Shown here one piece after another: positions 17,010 through 25,703 of a DNA stretch of 46,519 nucleotides (position 1 is the stretch's first letter; the number at the start of each line of letters is the position of its first letter). A program made the position numbers and the translations under genes. The notes under the pieces were generated by a model. That model made no database searches. It saw only the letters and a list, made by a program, of their open reading frames with translations, and had not been told where the DNA came from. The stretch is from Chloroflexota bacterium (GTDB lineage: Bacteria > Chloroflexota > UBA11872): NCBI GenBank assembly GCA_022824865.1, contig JAJDZD010000032.1, positions 1 to 46,519 of the forward strand, written 5' to 3'.

Positions 17010-18608
17010 CTAGCCGTGTGGCCCGGCCACGGGTTGCCGGTTGGAGCTTCGACTCGCGTCCGGTGTAGGCGACGGGGAGCCGGCGTCCTCGCCCACCCGC
17101 TCCACGACGACTCCCTGGTAGTAGTGCGCGAGAATCTGGTCGAACGAATAACCTTCCTTGGCCAGACCCTGCGCGCCCCACTGGCTCATGCCGACGCCGT
17201 GACCAAAGCCCCGTCCGCTGACCACTAGGCGGGGCGGGAGGCGAAACTCGACCACATCCAGCGTTCCTCGAACCAGCCGCACCTCCGCCGGCGCCTCGGC
17301 GAAGGCCAGGCTGCGTCGCCGCTGCTCCATCGAATAGCCGTCGGCTTGCAGCGCCGCCACACGCCGTGGGGTCGGGTTTAGCAGCACCAGACGCTCAGCC
17401 GGCACCGTCTGGAACTCGGCGAATCCGCTGGGCAATCCCAGGGTGATGCGGATGTCATCGCCCGAAAGCGTCAGCGCGCCTTGATCGCCCAGCAGCTCCA
17501 CCTCCGCGGGCTGCCCGCTCTGGGCGGCGCGTAGAACGCGAACCTCGCTGAGTACCCCAAGCACGCCGCTGCCCGTCTTCAGGTCGGCGAGCCGGTGTAG
17601 GGGGATGGCGCGCGTCCAGCGGTAGCCCGCCGCCCCCCAACTGACGCTCAGGGCTTCCACGTCGCTTGGCGATGGCACCCCACGCAGATACGGCACGTCC
17701 CGACCCCACACGTCAACCGCGCTGGTGGTGTGATCGCCCATGTTCGAGGCGTAGTACGCGGCAATTAGATCGCCCTCGTACATCGCGACTACGCCCGAGG
17801 TCTCTCGCACCGCCCGAATGGTTGATGGGTGCTCGCTCGCGACACCGCCGTAGGCCTGGCAGAACTGCGAATCGCAAATGTCGAAGTCGGCCGACGGGTT
17901 CACCTGTTGCAAGGCGTAATTGCGCGCGGCCACGGCCTGGGCCTTGAGGGCTTCGACCTCCCAGCTCGGCGGTATTTCGGACCCCACCACCGACGCCAGG
18001 TAATCGGCCAGCCGCAGCTCGTTCACGACCCGCGGGTCCCCGCCGCTGAAGTCGACACGAACGCGCCCGCGATAGGGACGGTCGTTGATAGTCGTGACAT
18101 CGGCCAGGTCATGTGGCTGGATATCGATCAGTTGCGGAAGCGGCGCCAGGATCCGGCGGCCCACGTGCAGGCCTGCCCGCGGCGTGCCCAGGGCCGGTGC
18201 GACACCCACTTCCGAGCGCAGCACCCGGCGGTCTCGGCGCTCGCGGCCGTCCCAGCCATACGGTCCGATCAGGAGCTGCCCGTCCGGCCAGGCTCCATCA
18301 GGTTTGCGGACCGCAAGCGCGTCCACCATCGGCGTTGCGTCGAGAACCGGAAGCCGCAGATAGCGCAAAGCCCAGCCGACCGTCATCGCCGAGGGCTCGG
18401 CCGGCATGGGTTGCGCGTCCACCTGCACCGTCGCCGTCGGCGGCGGAACCAGCCGCAGCGCGCCGGGCGCCACGGTCAACTGCACCCGGATGGTCTCCGG
18501 CAGGGTCGGGGCGGCGCCGGACGGATGCGGGCCAAGAGCCAGGACGGCCGCCAGTGCCAGCACAGCACAAACGGCCCGCCCGGCCTTCCAGCCGGACGGG
18601 CCGTTCAA
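17010..18608 (-). CDS. SpoIID/LytB-domain exported protein
   Basis: A roughly 530-residue secreted protein related to SpoIID (a lytic transglycosylase in sporulating firmicutes) and the amidase enhancer LytB; in a non-sporulating organism a cell-wall remodelling role is likely. The SpoIID domain is recognisable in YRGRVRVDF, LADYLASVVGSEIPPSWEVEA, LKAQAVAARNYAL and AYYASNMGDHTT. The C-terminal part has GRGFGHGVGMSQWGAQGLA, another hallmark. The start is uncertain. An open frame reaches 18743 but overlaps tatA. TTG at 18608 gives a signal-peptide-like N-terminus yet lies in a strong stem-loop, and GTG at 18563 would lose the basic residues. Downstream of tatA on the same strand. Confidence 0.75.
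   Translation of the reverse strand: MNGPSGWKAGRAVCAVLALAAVLALGPHPSGAAPTLPETIRVQLTVAPGALRLVPPPTATVQVDAQPMPAEPSAMTVGWALRYLRLPVLDATPMVDALAVRKPDGAWPDGQLLIGPYGWDGRERRDRRVLRSEVGVAPALGTPRAGLHVGRRILAPLPQLIDIQPHDLADVTTINDRPYRGRVRVDFSGGDPRVVNELRLADYLASVVGSEIPPSWEVEALKAQAVAARNYALQQVNPSADFDICDSQFCQAYGGVASEHPSTIRAVRETSGVVAMYEGDLIAAYYASNMGDHTTSAVDVWGRDVPYLRGVPSPSDVEALSVSWGAAGYRWTRAIPLHRLADLKTGSGVLGVLSEVRVLRAAQSGQPAEVELLGDQGALTLSGDDIRITLGLPSGFAEFQTVPAERLVLLNPTPRRVAALQADGYSMEQRRRSLAFAEAPAEVRLVRGTLDVVEFRLPPRLVVSGRGFGHGVGMSQWGAQGLAKEGYSFDQILAHYYQGVVVERVGEDAGSPSPTPDASRSSNRQPVAGPHG
18570..18605 (-). terminator. Strong stem-loop after tatA
   Basis: A 15-bp stem (AACGGCCCGTCCGGC pairing with GCCGGGCGGGCCGTT, one G-T wobble) and a 6-base loop lie 10 bases beyond the tatA stop, followed by TTTGTGCT. 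The T-run is short, so termination may be partial, and the stem overlaps the first codons of the SpoIID gene if that starts at 18608. It could control read-through from tatA to the SpoIID gene. Confidence 0.5.
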
Positions 18609-18615
18609 CCAACGC

Positions 18616-18879
18616 TTAGTTGGCGGTTTCTTCCTTCTTCTTCGCTGGAGGCGTCTCGGCGTCGGCAGCGGAGGCCGTGGCGCCTTCGGCAGCGGCGGTC
18701 TCGTCCTCGCCGTCACCTTCGCCTTCGCCCTCTTCGTCCTCATTGCGCGCTTCTTCGCGGAATTCGCGCACGCTGGTGCCGAGCGCGCGGCCGATCCCCG
18801 CGATCCGGCCAGCGCCGAACACGGCGATGACGATGAGCAGAATGATGATCAACTCGAACGGTCCAACGTTGAAGGGCAT
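18616..18879 (-). CDS. tatA: TatA/E twin-arginine translocase subunit
   Basis: An 87-residue single-span membrane protein. The N-terminal segment FELIIILLIVIAVFGAGRI is the TatA transmembrane helix with the conserved FG hinge, followed by the amphipathic helix (AGIGRALGTSVREFREEA). An acidic Glu/Asp/Gly tail and a final KKKEE follow. It forms the protein-conducting part of the Tat system that exports folded proteins, which fits the twin-arginine lipoproteins at the left of the window. AGGAGGG lies 3-4 bases before the ATG. tatC is not in this window. Confidence 0.9.
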   Translation of the reverse strand: MPFNVGPFELIIILLIVIAVFGAGRIAGIGRALGTSVREFREEARNEDEEGEGEGDGEDETAAAEGATASAADAETPPAKKKEETAN

Positions 18880-18973
18880 GTCCCTCCTCTTTCTCGTGAG
18901 CGATTAGCCGCCGGGCAACCCGCGGATCCCGCCTGCGCCATGCAGGCTGGCGGACCACGACGATTCGGGTTGC

Positions 18974-19012
18974 GGAACCGCCGGGTGTCCATTCACCCGC
19001 GGGTCCGGTTCC
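18974..19012 (-). other. Compound stem-loop between the carboxypeptidase gene and tatA
   Basis: On the minus strand GGAACCG pairs with CGGTTCC, and inside this stem GGGTG pairs with CACCC. It lies in the 211-base gap downstream of the carboxypeptidase gene and upstream of tatA. No T-run follows. It could be a weak terminator or a leader structure of tatA. I compared it with the T-box antiterminator and it does not match. Confidence 0.25.
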
Positions 19013-19090
19013 CGAAGCGGCGCACCGGTCACCGTAACGATACGCGATTGTGCCATTCCAGCTGGCGTCGCACCGGCAATTCCCCATCAC

Positions 19091-20215
19091 CTAGCCCCGC
19101 GCCGCCAGCGCTCGGTAGCCAAAGTCCAGCAGCGTCTCCGCGTCCGCCTGGCGGTCCTCGCTGCCCAGCAACACCACCATCAGCCGCCGCGGCCCGCGCC
19201 TCGCCGCCGCGATCAGGTTGCCGCCGGCCTCCTCCGTCTGGCCGGTTTTGACGCCAATAGTGCCCTCGTACGACCAAAGCAAGCCGTTGAGATTCCGGAC
19301 GCTATACGAACGATTGGCCGGTCCCCCCTGAATCACGTAAACCTGCGTGGCCACGATCTTGGCCAGCAGTGGAAACCGATCCATCGCATCGGCCGCCAGT
19401 ACCGCCAGGTCAAACGCCGTCGTGTACTGATCCTCCGCATCCCGGCCGCCGGGGTTGGCAAAGTGGGTGTCGTTCAGGTCCAGTCGGCGAGCCAGGTCGT
19501 TCATCTGGGCCACCGTGTACTCATGGCCGCCAATCCCGTCCGCGATGGTGGCCGCGGCGTCGTTGGCCGACGGCAACAGCAGTGCGTACAGCAGCTGTTC
19601 CAGGGTCAGCACGTCGCCCGGTCGGAGACCGGCCACGACCGCGGGCTCCGCCGCCGCGCTCTCCGGAACCTGGATACGCGTGTCCGGCGGCGCCTGCTCC
19701 AGCGCCACGATCGCCGTGGCCAGCTTGGCCAGGCTCGCTGGCGGGCGACGCTCACCGGGGTTCTTTGAGAACACGATCGTCCGCTCACCCATGTCCACCA
19801 GCAAAGCCGCCTTGGCCGAGATCGGCGGCGCTTCCACCGGCTGGGTGAACGGGCTGTCAATGAACGGGGCCGCCGTGGGCGCGCGCTTCGACCGAGCTTC
19901 GAATCTCTCGGGAGCCAGCTGGTTGAGCACGCCGCCCGCATCTGGCGGCGGCGGTTCGACGGATGACAACAACCGCACGAACAGCAGCATCCCCGCAATC
20001 AGCAACAGGCCGACGAACACCGCGCTGGCCAATTGCCGCAGTTGGTTCCGCCGCGCGTGCCTCGCCTTCGCCACCGCCGAGCGTTCCCGCAGCCGCGCGT
20101 GGTAGATCGGCGGTGGGATGGCCGCCGGTCGGCGCCGCATCGGTCGCGCGAACAAGGCGTCCTGCGACCAGTCCTCGTCGTCCAACTCGGGCCGGGGCGG
20201 GGCGCGCCGGCTCAT
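19091..20215 (-). CDS. D-alanyl-D-alanine carboxypeptidase (penicillin-binding protein, S11 family)
   Basis: A 374-residue membrane-anchored peptidase that trims the terminal D-alanine from peptidoglycan stem peptides. A basic cytoplasmic N-terminus of about 60 residues precedes a transmembrane helix (63-82). The S11 active-site motifs follow in order: SLAK with nucleophile Ser161 and Lys164, Ser216-Ala-Asn218, and Lys323-Thr-Gly. The membrane anchor is N-terminal, unlike the C-terminal amphipathic anchor of E. coli DacA. Its ATG overlaps the pyrE stop by 4 bases (ATGA), so it is translated with pyrE. Confidence 0.88.
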   Translation of the reverse strand: MSRRAPPRPELDDEDWSQDALFARPMRRRPAAIPPPIYHARLRERSAVAKARHARRNQLRQLASAVFVGLLLIAGMLLFVRLLSSVEPPPPDAGGVLNQLAPERFEARSKRAPTAAPFIDSPFTQPVEAPPISAKAALLVDMGERTIVFSKNPGERRPPASLAKLATAIVALEQAPPDTRIQVPESAAAEPAVVAGLRPGDVLTLEQLLYALLLPSANDAAATIADGIGGHEYTVAQMNDLARRLDLNDTHFANPGGRDAEDQYTTAFDLAVLAADAMDRFPLLAKIVATQVYVIQGGPANRSYSVRNLNGLLWSYEGTIGVKTGQTEEAGGNLIAAARRGPRRLMVVLLGSEDRQADAETLLDFGYRALAARG

Positions 20216-20892
20216 GGCCGTTGCGCGTCCAGGTAATCCAGGCTGCGCCGGTACTCGTCCTCGCTGATCAGCCGTTCGCTCATGTAGAGATTCAGCATGG
20301 CCGGCAGCGTCACGATCGAGATCAGGCGCAGACCGTGGTACTCCAGCCGCCGGGCTGCCCCCACGTCGCGGTCCACCAGCACGATCACGTCGCGCACTTG
20401 CAGCCCTTCGCCGCGCAGCGCCTGCGCGGTTTGAATGACCGAGCCGCCTGACGTAATCAGGTCATCCACCAGCAGCACGTGCTGGCCCGGCAGGAACCGT
20501 CCCACGATCTCCAGCCCTGCGGGATCCGACTCCGGCTTGACATAAATCAGCGGCATGTCGCACGTCAGCGAGTACGCCGTCGCCAGGTGCAAGCCGCCCA
20601 TCGGAACGCCGGCCACCAGCTCAAAGGGCTCCGCCTGCTGATGCCGTCGAGCTTCCGCCAGGTTCGCCGCGTCGCGCACCAGCGCCGCCGCCGTCCGCAG
20701 CGCCGATGGCACGGCCACCAGGCGCTTGGGGTCGACGTAGACCGGGGAATTCACCGTGGACCGGCCCAGCGTGTAACTACCGAACTGGATACCGCCCAGT
20801 TCGTAGATCTGCCGAGCCAGGTCGAGGGCGCTGAGTTCGTCCGTGAGCGCTACTCCGCGTGTGTGGCAAACAGCGGCCAGCGGTCCCGCCAA
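20212..20892 (-). CDS. pyrE: Orotate phosphoribosyltransferase
   Basis: Transfers the phosphoribosyl group of PRPP to orotate in de novo pyrimidine synthesis. The PRPP-binding loop VLLVDDLITSGGS is complete, and GVPMGGLHLATAYS plus the YVKPES region match the family. The length (226 residues) is normal. I accept TTG at 20892 as the start because no ATG or GTG fits before the conserved core and a promoter lies 30-60 bases upstream; it has only a G-run as ribosome site. Pairing with a cell-wall carboxypeptidase in one operon is unusual, and the other pyrimidine genes are absent. Confidence 0.85.
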   Translation of the reverse strand: MAGPLAAVCHTRGVALTDELSALDLARQIYELGGIQFGSYTLGRSTVNSPVYVDPKRLVAVPSALRTAAALVRDAANLAEARRHQQAEPFELVAGVPMGGLHLATAYSLTCDMPLIYVKPESDPAGLEIVGRFLPGQHVLLVDDLITSGGSVIQTAQALRGEGLQVRDVIVLVDRDVGAARRLEYHGLRLISIVTLPAMLNLYMSERLISEDEYRRSLDYLDAQRP

Positions 20893-20922
20893 CGCCCCCC
20901 AAGGCGGACCGGGTGTGCGCAG

Positions 20923-20951
20923 ATTATTGTCAAGTTGGTTTAGCCGGTCAA
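20923..20951 (-). promoter_or_regulatory. Promoter of the pyrE operon
   Basis: On the minus strand TTGACC (20951-20946), a 17-base spacer and AATAAT (20928-20923). Transcription would start near 20916, about 24 bases before the TTG start of pyrE, which supports that start. The same short region must also hold the promoter of the divergent ABC exporter, for which I see no clear match. Confidence 0.5.
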
Positions 20952-20990
20952 GACTTTTACCTCGCGCACAGGTGCGGCCTGGACCTGGCT

Positions 20991-22889
20991 ATGCCGCACG
21001 CGGGCTCGATTGTCGGCTTCTCCCCAGCCGCTGCCGCTAACGGACGCTGCCGTGCGTGGGACAATCGACCACCCGGCGGCGCCAACGCTGCGCCCCGGCC
21101 AACGGTCAACAACGGGACACCGCTCATCAGAATCCTCTGGCGCCTGATTCTCTACCTGCGCAGTCAGAAACTGCTGCTCGCGGGCATGCTGGTCACGCTA
21201 ACGCTCGGTTCGCTGCTGCGCACGCTGCCGCCCACCCTCAGCAAGATCGCCATCGACGACGGCGTGCGGGCCAACAACCTGAACGTGCTGTTCGTGACCG
21301 TTGGCCTGTTCGTCGGTGCGGTGCTGCTATCCAACGTCGCCATGGCGGGACGTCTCTACGCCGCCCGCTACAGCGCCCAGAAGGTCATCCACGACATCCG
21401 CAACGACCTCTACACCCATCTCAGCGCCAAGTCGATGAGTTTTTTTGACCGGCACCAGACCGGCGACCTGATGTCCCGGGTCACCAACGACGTCAACATG
21501 ATTCAGTTCTTCTTCAACATGGCCGGCACCGTCATCCTGTCGTCGATCGCCCTCACCGCCATGAACCTGATCTTCATGTTCGCGCTGGACTGGGTCATGG
21601 CGCTCGCGATCATTGCTCTGATCCCCTTCTTTATCGCCATGCAGTCCGTGGCCAAGCGCGTGGTGCCGCTCTTTCGCCAATCGAATCAGCAGATGGGCGT
21701 GGTGAACGTCGAAATCCGCGAGGCCATCTCCGGCATCAAGGTCATCCAGGCCTTCGGCCGCGAGCAGTACCAGGAAGAACGATTCGACCGCGAAAACTGG
21801 AAGCTGCGCGATCTCCGCACCCGCGTGCTCCGCACCTTCGCCCTATATTCCCAGGGCATCGAGCTGATCGCCGGCGCCGCCACGGCCCTGATTCTGGGCC
21901 TGGGCGCCTGGCGGATTGTCAACGGCGATTTCACCCTCGGCGGCTTGGTGGCCTTTCAGGGCTATCTGCTCCTCATGCTTGCCCCCACGCGCTTCCTGGG
22001 TTTCGCCGTCCAGATCACCCAGCAGGCCGTCACGTCCGGCGAACGCGTCTTCCAAATCATCGACACACCGCTGGACGTGCAGGAAAAGCCCGACGCGCAC
22101 CCGCTGCCCGAAGTCCGCGGCGAGATCCAGTTCGACCGCGTCACCTTCCAGTACGGCGACCGCGACCCGATCCTGCGCGACATTTCGGTCCATGTGCCGG
22201 CCGGCGGATCGCTCGCCATCGTCGGCCGCAGCGGCTCGGGCAAGAGCACCCTGGCCAACCTGCTGCCCCGCTTCTACGACCCCACCGAGGGCGCCATCCG
22301 GGTCGATGGTCACGACCTGCGTGACATCCGCCTGCAAGACCTCAGGTCGGGCATCGGCATGGTCATGCAGGAGACCTTCCTCTTCAACATGACCGTCGGC
22401 GACAACCTGCGCTTTGGCCGTAAAGACGCCTCCCACGAGGAGTTGGAAGCCGCCGCGCGCATGGCCGCCGCCCACGAATTCATCACGGACTTGCCCCAGG
22501 GCTACGACACGCTCATCGGCGACCGCGGGGTGCGGCTCTCCGGCGGCCAGCGCCAGCGGGTCGCCATTGCCCGCGCCCTCCTGGTGCGTCCCGCGATCCT
22601 GGTGCTGGACGAGGCCACCTCCAGCGTGGACACCCGCACCGACCGCGCCATCCAGCGCGCGCTTGAGCAGCTGATGCAGGAGCGCACCACCATCGTGATC
22701 GCCCACCGGCTGTCAACCATCCGCCGCGTTGATCAGATCATCGTGGTTGACGGCGGCCGCATCGTCGCCCGCGGCACCCACGAGGAACTGCTGGAGACCA
22801 GCGACGACTACCGCGCCATCTACGAGTTGCAGTTCCGTCTGCAGGAAGAGTCCCTGGCGATCGAGGCCGGCGGGCAGGTCAACGTCTGA
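20991..22889 (+). CDS. ABC exporter half-transporter, subunit A
   Basis: A fused membrane and ATPase half-transporter (632 residues from ATG 20991). Six transmembrane helices begin at [16 protein letters not shown], and the coupling region includes [18 protein letters not shown]. The nucleotide-binding domain has Walker [12 protein letters not shown]-loop MVMQETFLF, a canonical LSGGQRQR signature, Walker [11 protein letters not shown] and H-loop IAHRLST. The open frame continues upstream to 20859, but that part is unlike any exporter N-terminus; ATG at 20991 still leaves about 40 extra residues. The stop overlaps the next gene (TGATG), so the two products probably form one heterodimer. Substrate (lipid, drug or peptide) unknown. 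Confidence 0.88.
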   Translation: MPHAGSIVGFSPAAAANGRCRAWDNRPPGGANAAPRPTVNNGTPLIRILWRLILYLRSQKLLLAGMLVTLTLGSLLRTLPPTLSKIAIDDGVRANNLNVLFVTVGLFVGAVLLSNVAMAGRLYAARYSAQKVIHDIRNDLYTHLSAKSMSFFDRHQTGDLMSRVTNDVNMIQFFFNMAGTVILSSIALTAMNLIFMFALDWVMALAIIALIPFFIAMQSVAKRVVPLFRQSNQQMGVVNVEIREAISGIKVIQAFGREQYQEERFDRENWKLRDLRTRVLRTFALYSQGIELIAGAATALILGLGAWRIVNGDFTLGGLVAFQGYLLLMLAPTRFLGFAVQITQQAVTSGERVFQIIDTPLDVQEKPDAHPLPEVRGEIQFDRVTFQYGDRDPILRDISVHVPAGGSLAIVGRSGSGKSTLANLLPRFYDPTEGAIRVDGHDLRDIRLQDLRSGIGMVMQETFLFNMTVGDNLRFGRKDASHEELEAAARMAAAHEFITDLPQGYDTLIGDRGVRLSGGQRQRVAIARALLVRPAILVLDEATSSVDTRTDRAIQRALEQLMQERTTIVIAHRLSTIRRVDQIIVVDGGRIVARGTHEELLETSDDYRAIYELQFRLQEESLAIEAGGQVNV

Positions 22890-24685
22890 TGGGTATGCGT
22901 CAGACCTACGTCGATACCTCCAACCTCAGCGGCCGCACCGTCGCCGGCACCCTCCGGCGCTTGCTCTACTACGTCGGTCTGCACCGGCGCCACATCGGGA
23001 TCGCCTTCGCGGCGCTGTCCATCGCCTCGCTCTTGAACATGGTGCCGCCCTGGGCCTTGAAGATCGCGGTGGACGACTTCATTCCGCAAGCGGACGCGGC
23101 CGGGGCGGTGCGTATCGCCGGCGCCATGATGCTGGTCTACCTCGCGCGCGGCGCCCTGAACTATCTGAACTTCTACCTGTTCGCGCGCAGCAGCCAGACC
23201 ATCGTCTACCAGGTCTCGCGCGACATGTTTGTCCGGCTGGTGCGTCACTCCATGCGCTTCTTCGAGAGCCAGCGCACCGGCGAGACAGTCTCCCACCTGA
23301 CCGCTGACGTCACCGCCGTCCAGCAGGCCATGCAGGGCCAGGTGCTCACGGCCAGCGCGGGCATCGTCACCATGCTGCTCTACCTGGTCGTCATGCTGAC
23401 GCTCGACTGGCGCCTGACCCTGGTGATCCTGTCCGTGGTGCCCCTGATGCTCATCGCCAGCGTCATCACCGCCCGGATGCTGCGCGTGCGCTACCGCCGC
23501 GTGCAGGAATCGATCGCCAACATCAACACCGCCATCGAGGAAAACGTCAGCGGCGTCCGCGTCAGCCGCGCCTTCGCCCGCGAGGAGGCCGACGCCCGCC
23601 GCTTTCAGACCGAGAACCGCGCCAACCTGCAGGCCAACCTCAACACGACGATGGTGGAGTCCATTGCCACCCCCGTGATCGAGGGCCTCAGCACCCTCAG
23701 CGTGGCGGCGCTGCTGGCCTATGGCGGCTGGCAGATCACGATTGGCGAGATGAAGCCGGGCACGCTCATCGCCTTTCTGGCCTACGTGCAAATCTTCCAC
23801 CAGCCAATGACCGAACTCGTGCGCGTTAACTACGTCATTCAGTCCGGTCTGGCCGCCGCCGACCGCATCTTCCAGTTCATGGACGTGCCGCGCCACATCG
23901 TCAACCGGCCGTCGGCTGTCGATCTGGTCCGGCCCCGCGGACGCGTTGAGTTCCGCAACGTCGACTTCAGCTACGACGGCGTCACCCCGGTCCTCCAGGA
24001 CGTGTCCGTCACCGCCGAACCCGGGCAGACCGTTGCGCTCGTGGGCGCAACCGGCTCCGGCAAGACCACCATGGTCAACCTCATCGCCCGCTTCTACGAC
24101 CCCACCTCGGGCCGGATCCTGGTCGACGGCAACGACTTGCGCGACGTCCGGATGGAGAGCCTCCGCTCGCAGCTCGCCTACGTCCCCCAGGAGACCTTCC
24201 TCTTCAGCGGCACCATCGCCGAGAACATCCGCTACGGAAACCCCGATGCCGGCGACGACCAGGTCGCCGCCGCGGCCGCGCTGGCCCGCGCCGACGACTT
24301 CATCGAGCAGCTGGACGATGGCTACGAAACCATCGTCGGCGACGGCGGACTGAGGCTCTCACGCGGCCAGCAGCAGCGCGTAGCCCTGGCGCGCGCGATC
24401 CTCGCCGACCCGGCCGTGCTCGTGCTCGACGAAGCCACCTCCGACATTGACACCGAATCCGAGTACGAGATTCAGCAGGCCCTGGTCCAGGTCATGCGCA
24501 ACCGCACCAGCTTCGTCATCGCCCACCGCCTCTCCACAATCCGCAACGCCGACCTCATCGTGGTGCTTGATGAAGGCCGCATCGTCCAACGCGGCGCCCA
24601 CACCCACCTCATCACCCAACCCGGCCCCTACCGCGACCTCCACGCCGCCCAATTCGACGACCCCCTACCGACCTCCTCAGGCTAG
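22889..24685 (+). CDS. ABC exporter half-transporter, subunit B
   Basis: A 598-residue partner of the preceding subunit with the same layout. Six membrane helices are followed by Walker A VGATGSGKTT, Q-loop YVPQETFLF, signature LSRGQQQR, Walker [11 protein letters not shown] and H-loop IAHRLST. The signature has Arg in place of the usual second Gly, while both Walker B motifs keep the catalytic glutamate. The two ATP sites of the dimer may therefore be mildly unequal. GTG or a later ATG is possible, but the ATG overlapping the upstream stop is the natural start. Confidence 0.88.
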   Translation: MGMRQTYVDTSNLSGRTVAGTLRRLLYYVGLHRRHIGIAFAALSIASLLNMVPPWALKIAVDDFIPQADAAGAVRIAGAMMLVYLARGALNYLNFYLFARSSQTIVYQVSRDMFVRLVRHSMRFFESQRTGETVSHLTADVTAVQQAMQGQVLTASAGIVTMLLYLVVMLTLDWRLTLVILSVVPLMLIASVITARMLRVRYRRVQESIANINTAIEENVSGVRVSRAFAREEADARRFQTENRANLQANLNTTMVESIATPVIEGLSTLSVAALLAYGGWQITIGEMKPGTLIAFLAYVQIFHQPMTELVRVNYVIQSGLAAADRIFQFMDVPRHIVNRPSAVDLVRPRGRVEFRNVDFSYDGVTPVLQDVSVTAEPGQTVALVGATGSGKTTMVNLIARFYDPTSGRILVDGNDLRDVRMESLRSQLAYVPQETFLFSGTIAENIRYGNPDAGDDQVAAAAALARADDFIEQLDDGYETIVGDGGLRLSRGQQQRVALARAILADPAVLVLDEATSDIDTESEYEIQQALVQVMRNRTSFVIAHRLSTIRNADLIVVLDEGRIVQRGAHTHLITQPGPYRDLHAAQFDDPLPTSSG

Positions 24686-24720
24686 CCCGCCGCGCTTGTC
24701 GAGCAAAAGCGCGCCCCTGA

Positions 24721-24920
24721 CCGTTCGTGGTGAGCCGGGCCAGAGTCTTCGGCGGCCCGTGTCGAACCACCCAGCCGACAGCACCCAAGCCTCCCATCTT
24801 GCCCCGGGTCACCCATCCCGTTCGTGGTGAGCCGGTTCGGAGTCCGTCGGAGACCTGTCCTGAGCCTGTCGAAGGAACCGTGTCGAACCACAAGGCCGTC
24901 ACCACCCAAGCCTCCCATCT
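24721..24920 (+). repeat. Two imperfect copies of a dispersed intergenic repeat
   Basis: Shared blocks occur in the same order in both copies. CCGTTCGTGGTGAGCCGG is at 24721 and 24818, GTGTCGAACCAC at about 24760 and 24882, and CACCCAAGCCTCCCATCT ends at 24799 and 24920. The second copy has an insert containing CCTGTCCTGAGCCTGTCG. The blocks GTGGTTCGACAC and CACCACGAACGG, read in reverse, resemble short elements scattered between genes in many environmental bacterial genomes; that is from memory. The 316-base gap between the exporter and the toxin-antitoxin genes holds nothing else I can see. Confidence 0.55.
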
Positions 24921-25001
24921 AGACCCCAGATCATCCCCTGTTCGTCGTGTACGCCATCCGCCAAGCCGGTCCCGCCCGTTGCCGTCGTCGTCCCCCCTAC
25001 C

Positions 25002-25319
25002 TCAGATCGGGACTTCCCTCAGTTCCCCGGGGCCAATCTGGTCAAGCGCCGTATGGATGGCCTCCACGCGCAGCCGTATCTTGGGCCACGCGGTGGAAAG
25101 CAAAACGACCACGGCCAGCCTTCGACCGGCAAGGTTCTGCTGATATCGCAGATTCTGATCGGTAGTGATCAGGACTTCGTACCCCGCCTGCTCGGCGTTG
25201 TCGATCAGGTCCCCGTTATCCAGGTCCGACCAGCCACGCTCGGCTGCTGTGTCCACGACATGACCGTCCAGATGCCGACGCAGCGGTGCGGGGACGCCCT
25301 GATCGAAGAGAATCCTCAC
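25002..25319 (-). CDS. DUF5615 family PIN-like protein, probable toxin
   Basis: A 105-residue PIN-like protein, a predicted ribonuclease-type toxin. The first strand and acidic residue are in RILFDQGVPAPLRRHL, and LITTDQNLRYQQN carries the second acidic pair typical of DUF5615. The GTG start overlaps the stop of the upstream DUF433 gene by 4 bases (GTGA), the arrangement expected of a two-gene addiction module. Activity is inferred from family and context only. Confidence 0.75.
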   Translation of the reverse strand: MRILFDQGVPAPLRRHLDGHVVDTAAERGWSDLDNGDLIDNAEQAGYEVLITTDQNLRYQQNLAGRRLAVVVLLSTAWPKIRLRVEAIHTALDQIGPGELREVPI

Positions 25320-25543
25320 AGTTGCGCGGGAACTCTCAGGGCCTCCGCTTCGTGTTTGAGCACTGCTCGAACCTGCCAGGCTTCAACGCCCGGAAACCAA
25401 TCCAGAAACTGGCCAACCGTGGCGCCGCTTTCGAGATTCTCGAAGAGGGCGGACACGGGCACCCGGGTTCCGGCGAACGTCCAGGCCCCGCTGAGCTTGT
25501 CGGAACGACGTTCCACCGCCGGGCACGTCTCCCAGTCGGTCAT
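25316..25543 (-). CDS. DUF433 family protein, probable antitoxin
   Basis: A 75-residue DUF433 protein with a helix-turn-helix-like fold. The sequence follows the family pattern: ERRSDKLSGAWTFAGTRVPV, LFENLESGATVGQFLDWFPGV, then QVRAVLKHEAE. I chose ATG at 25543 with GGAG nine bases upstream; the frame is open to 25615 but nothing conserved lies there. DUF433 and DUF5615 genes are commonly adjacent and regarded as toxin-antitoxin partners. It is divergent from the neighbouring Phd/PIN module. Confidence 0.75.
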   Translation of the reverse strand: MTDWETCPAVERRSDKLSGAWTFAGTRVPVSALFENLESGATVGQFLDWFPGVEAWQVRAVLKHEAEALRVPAQL

Positions 25544-25643
25544 GCCGTCATCTCCGTTCCACGGGTATGCCTCCCGCCTCATCTTCCGCGTCGGAAAGAG
25601 CTTCGTCCATACCATCAGCCATCGAGCCGCCGACCTGCCGCCG

Positions 25644-25672
25644 TTGACTGCATAGCTAGCCAGCGCAACAAT
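25644..25672 (+). promoter_or_regulatory. Promoter of the Phd/PIN module
   Basis: TTGACT (25644-25649), a 17-base spacer and AACAAT (25667-25672), 32 bases upstream of the antitoxin start. Copies of the CTAGCCAG repeat fall in the spacer and just after the -10. Confidence 0.45.
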
Positions 25673-25693
25673 CTAGCCAGTGCTTCTAGACAG
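25656..25693 (+). repeat. Three direct repeats in the antitoxin promoter, candidate operator
   Basis: CTAGCCAG occurs at 25656-25663 and 25673-25680, and CTAGACAG at 25686-25693. They overlap the promoter spacer and the start of transcription, directly before the Phd-type antitoxin gene. Phd-family antitoxins repress their own operons, so these may be its binding sites. They are direct repeats, whereas known Phd/YefM sites are palindromic. Confidence 0.4.
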
Positions 25694-25703
25694 GGGGGAT
25701 CTT

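Noticed and set aside
18880..19090. T-box leader upstream of tatA
   Set aside because: The GGGTG/CACCC hairpin superficially recalls it, but the T-box core sequence is missing and the downstream gene is not of the expected type.
24721..24920. CRISPR array
   Set aside because: Only two diverged copies with unequal spacing and no cas genes; the blocks fit a dispersed repeat better.
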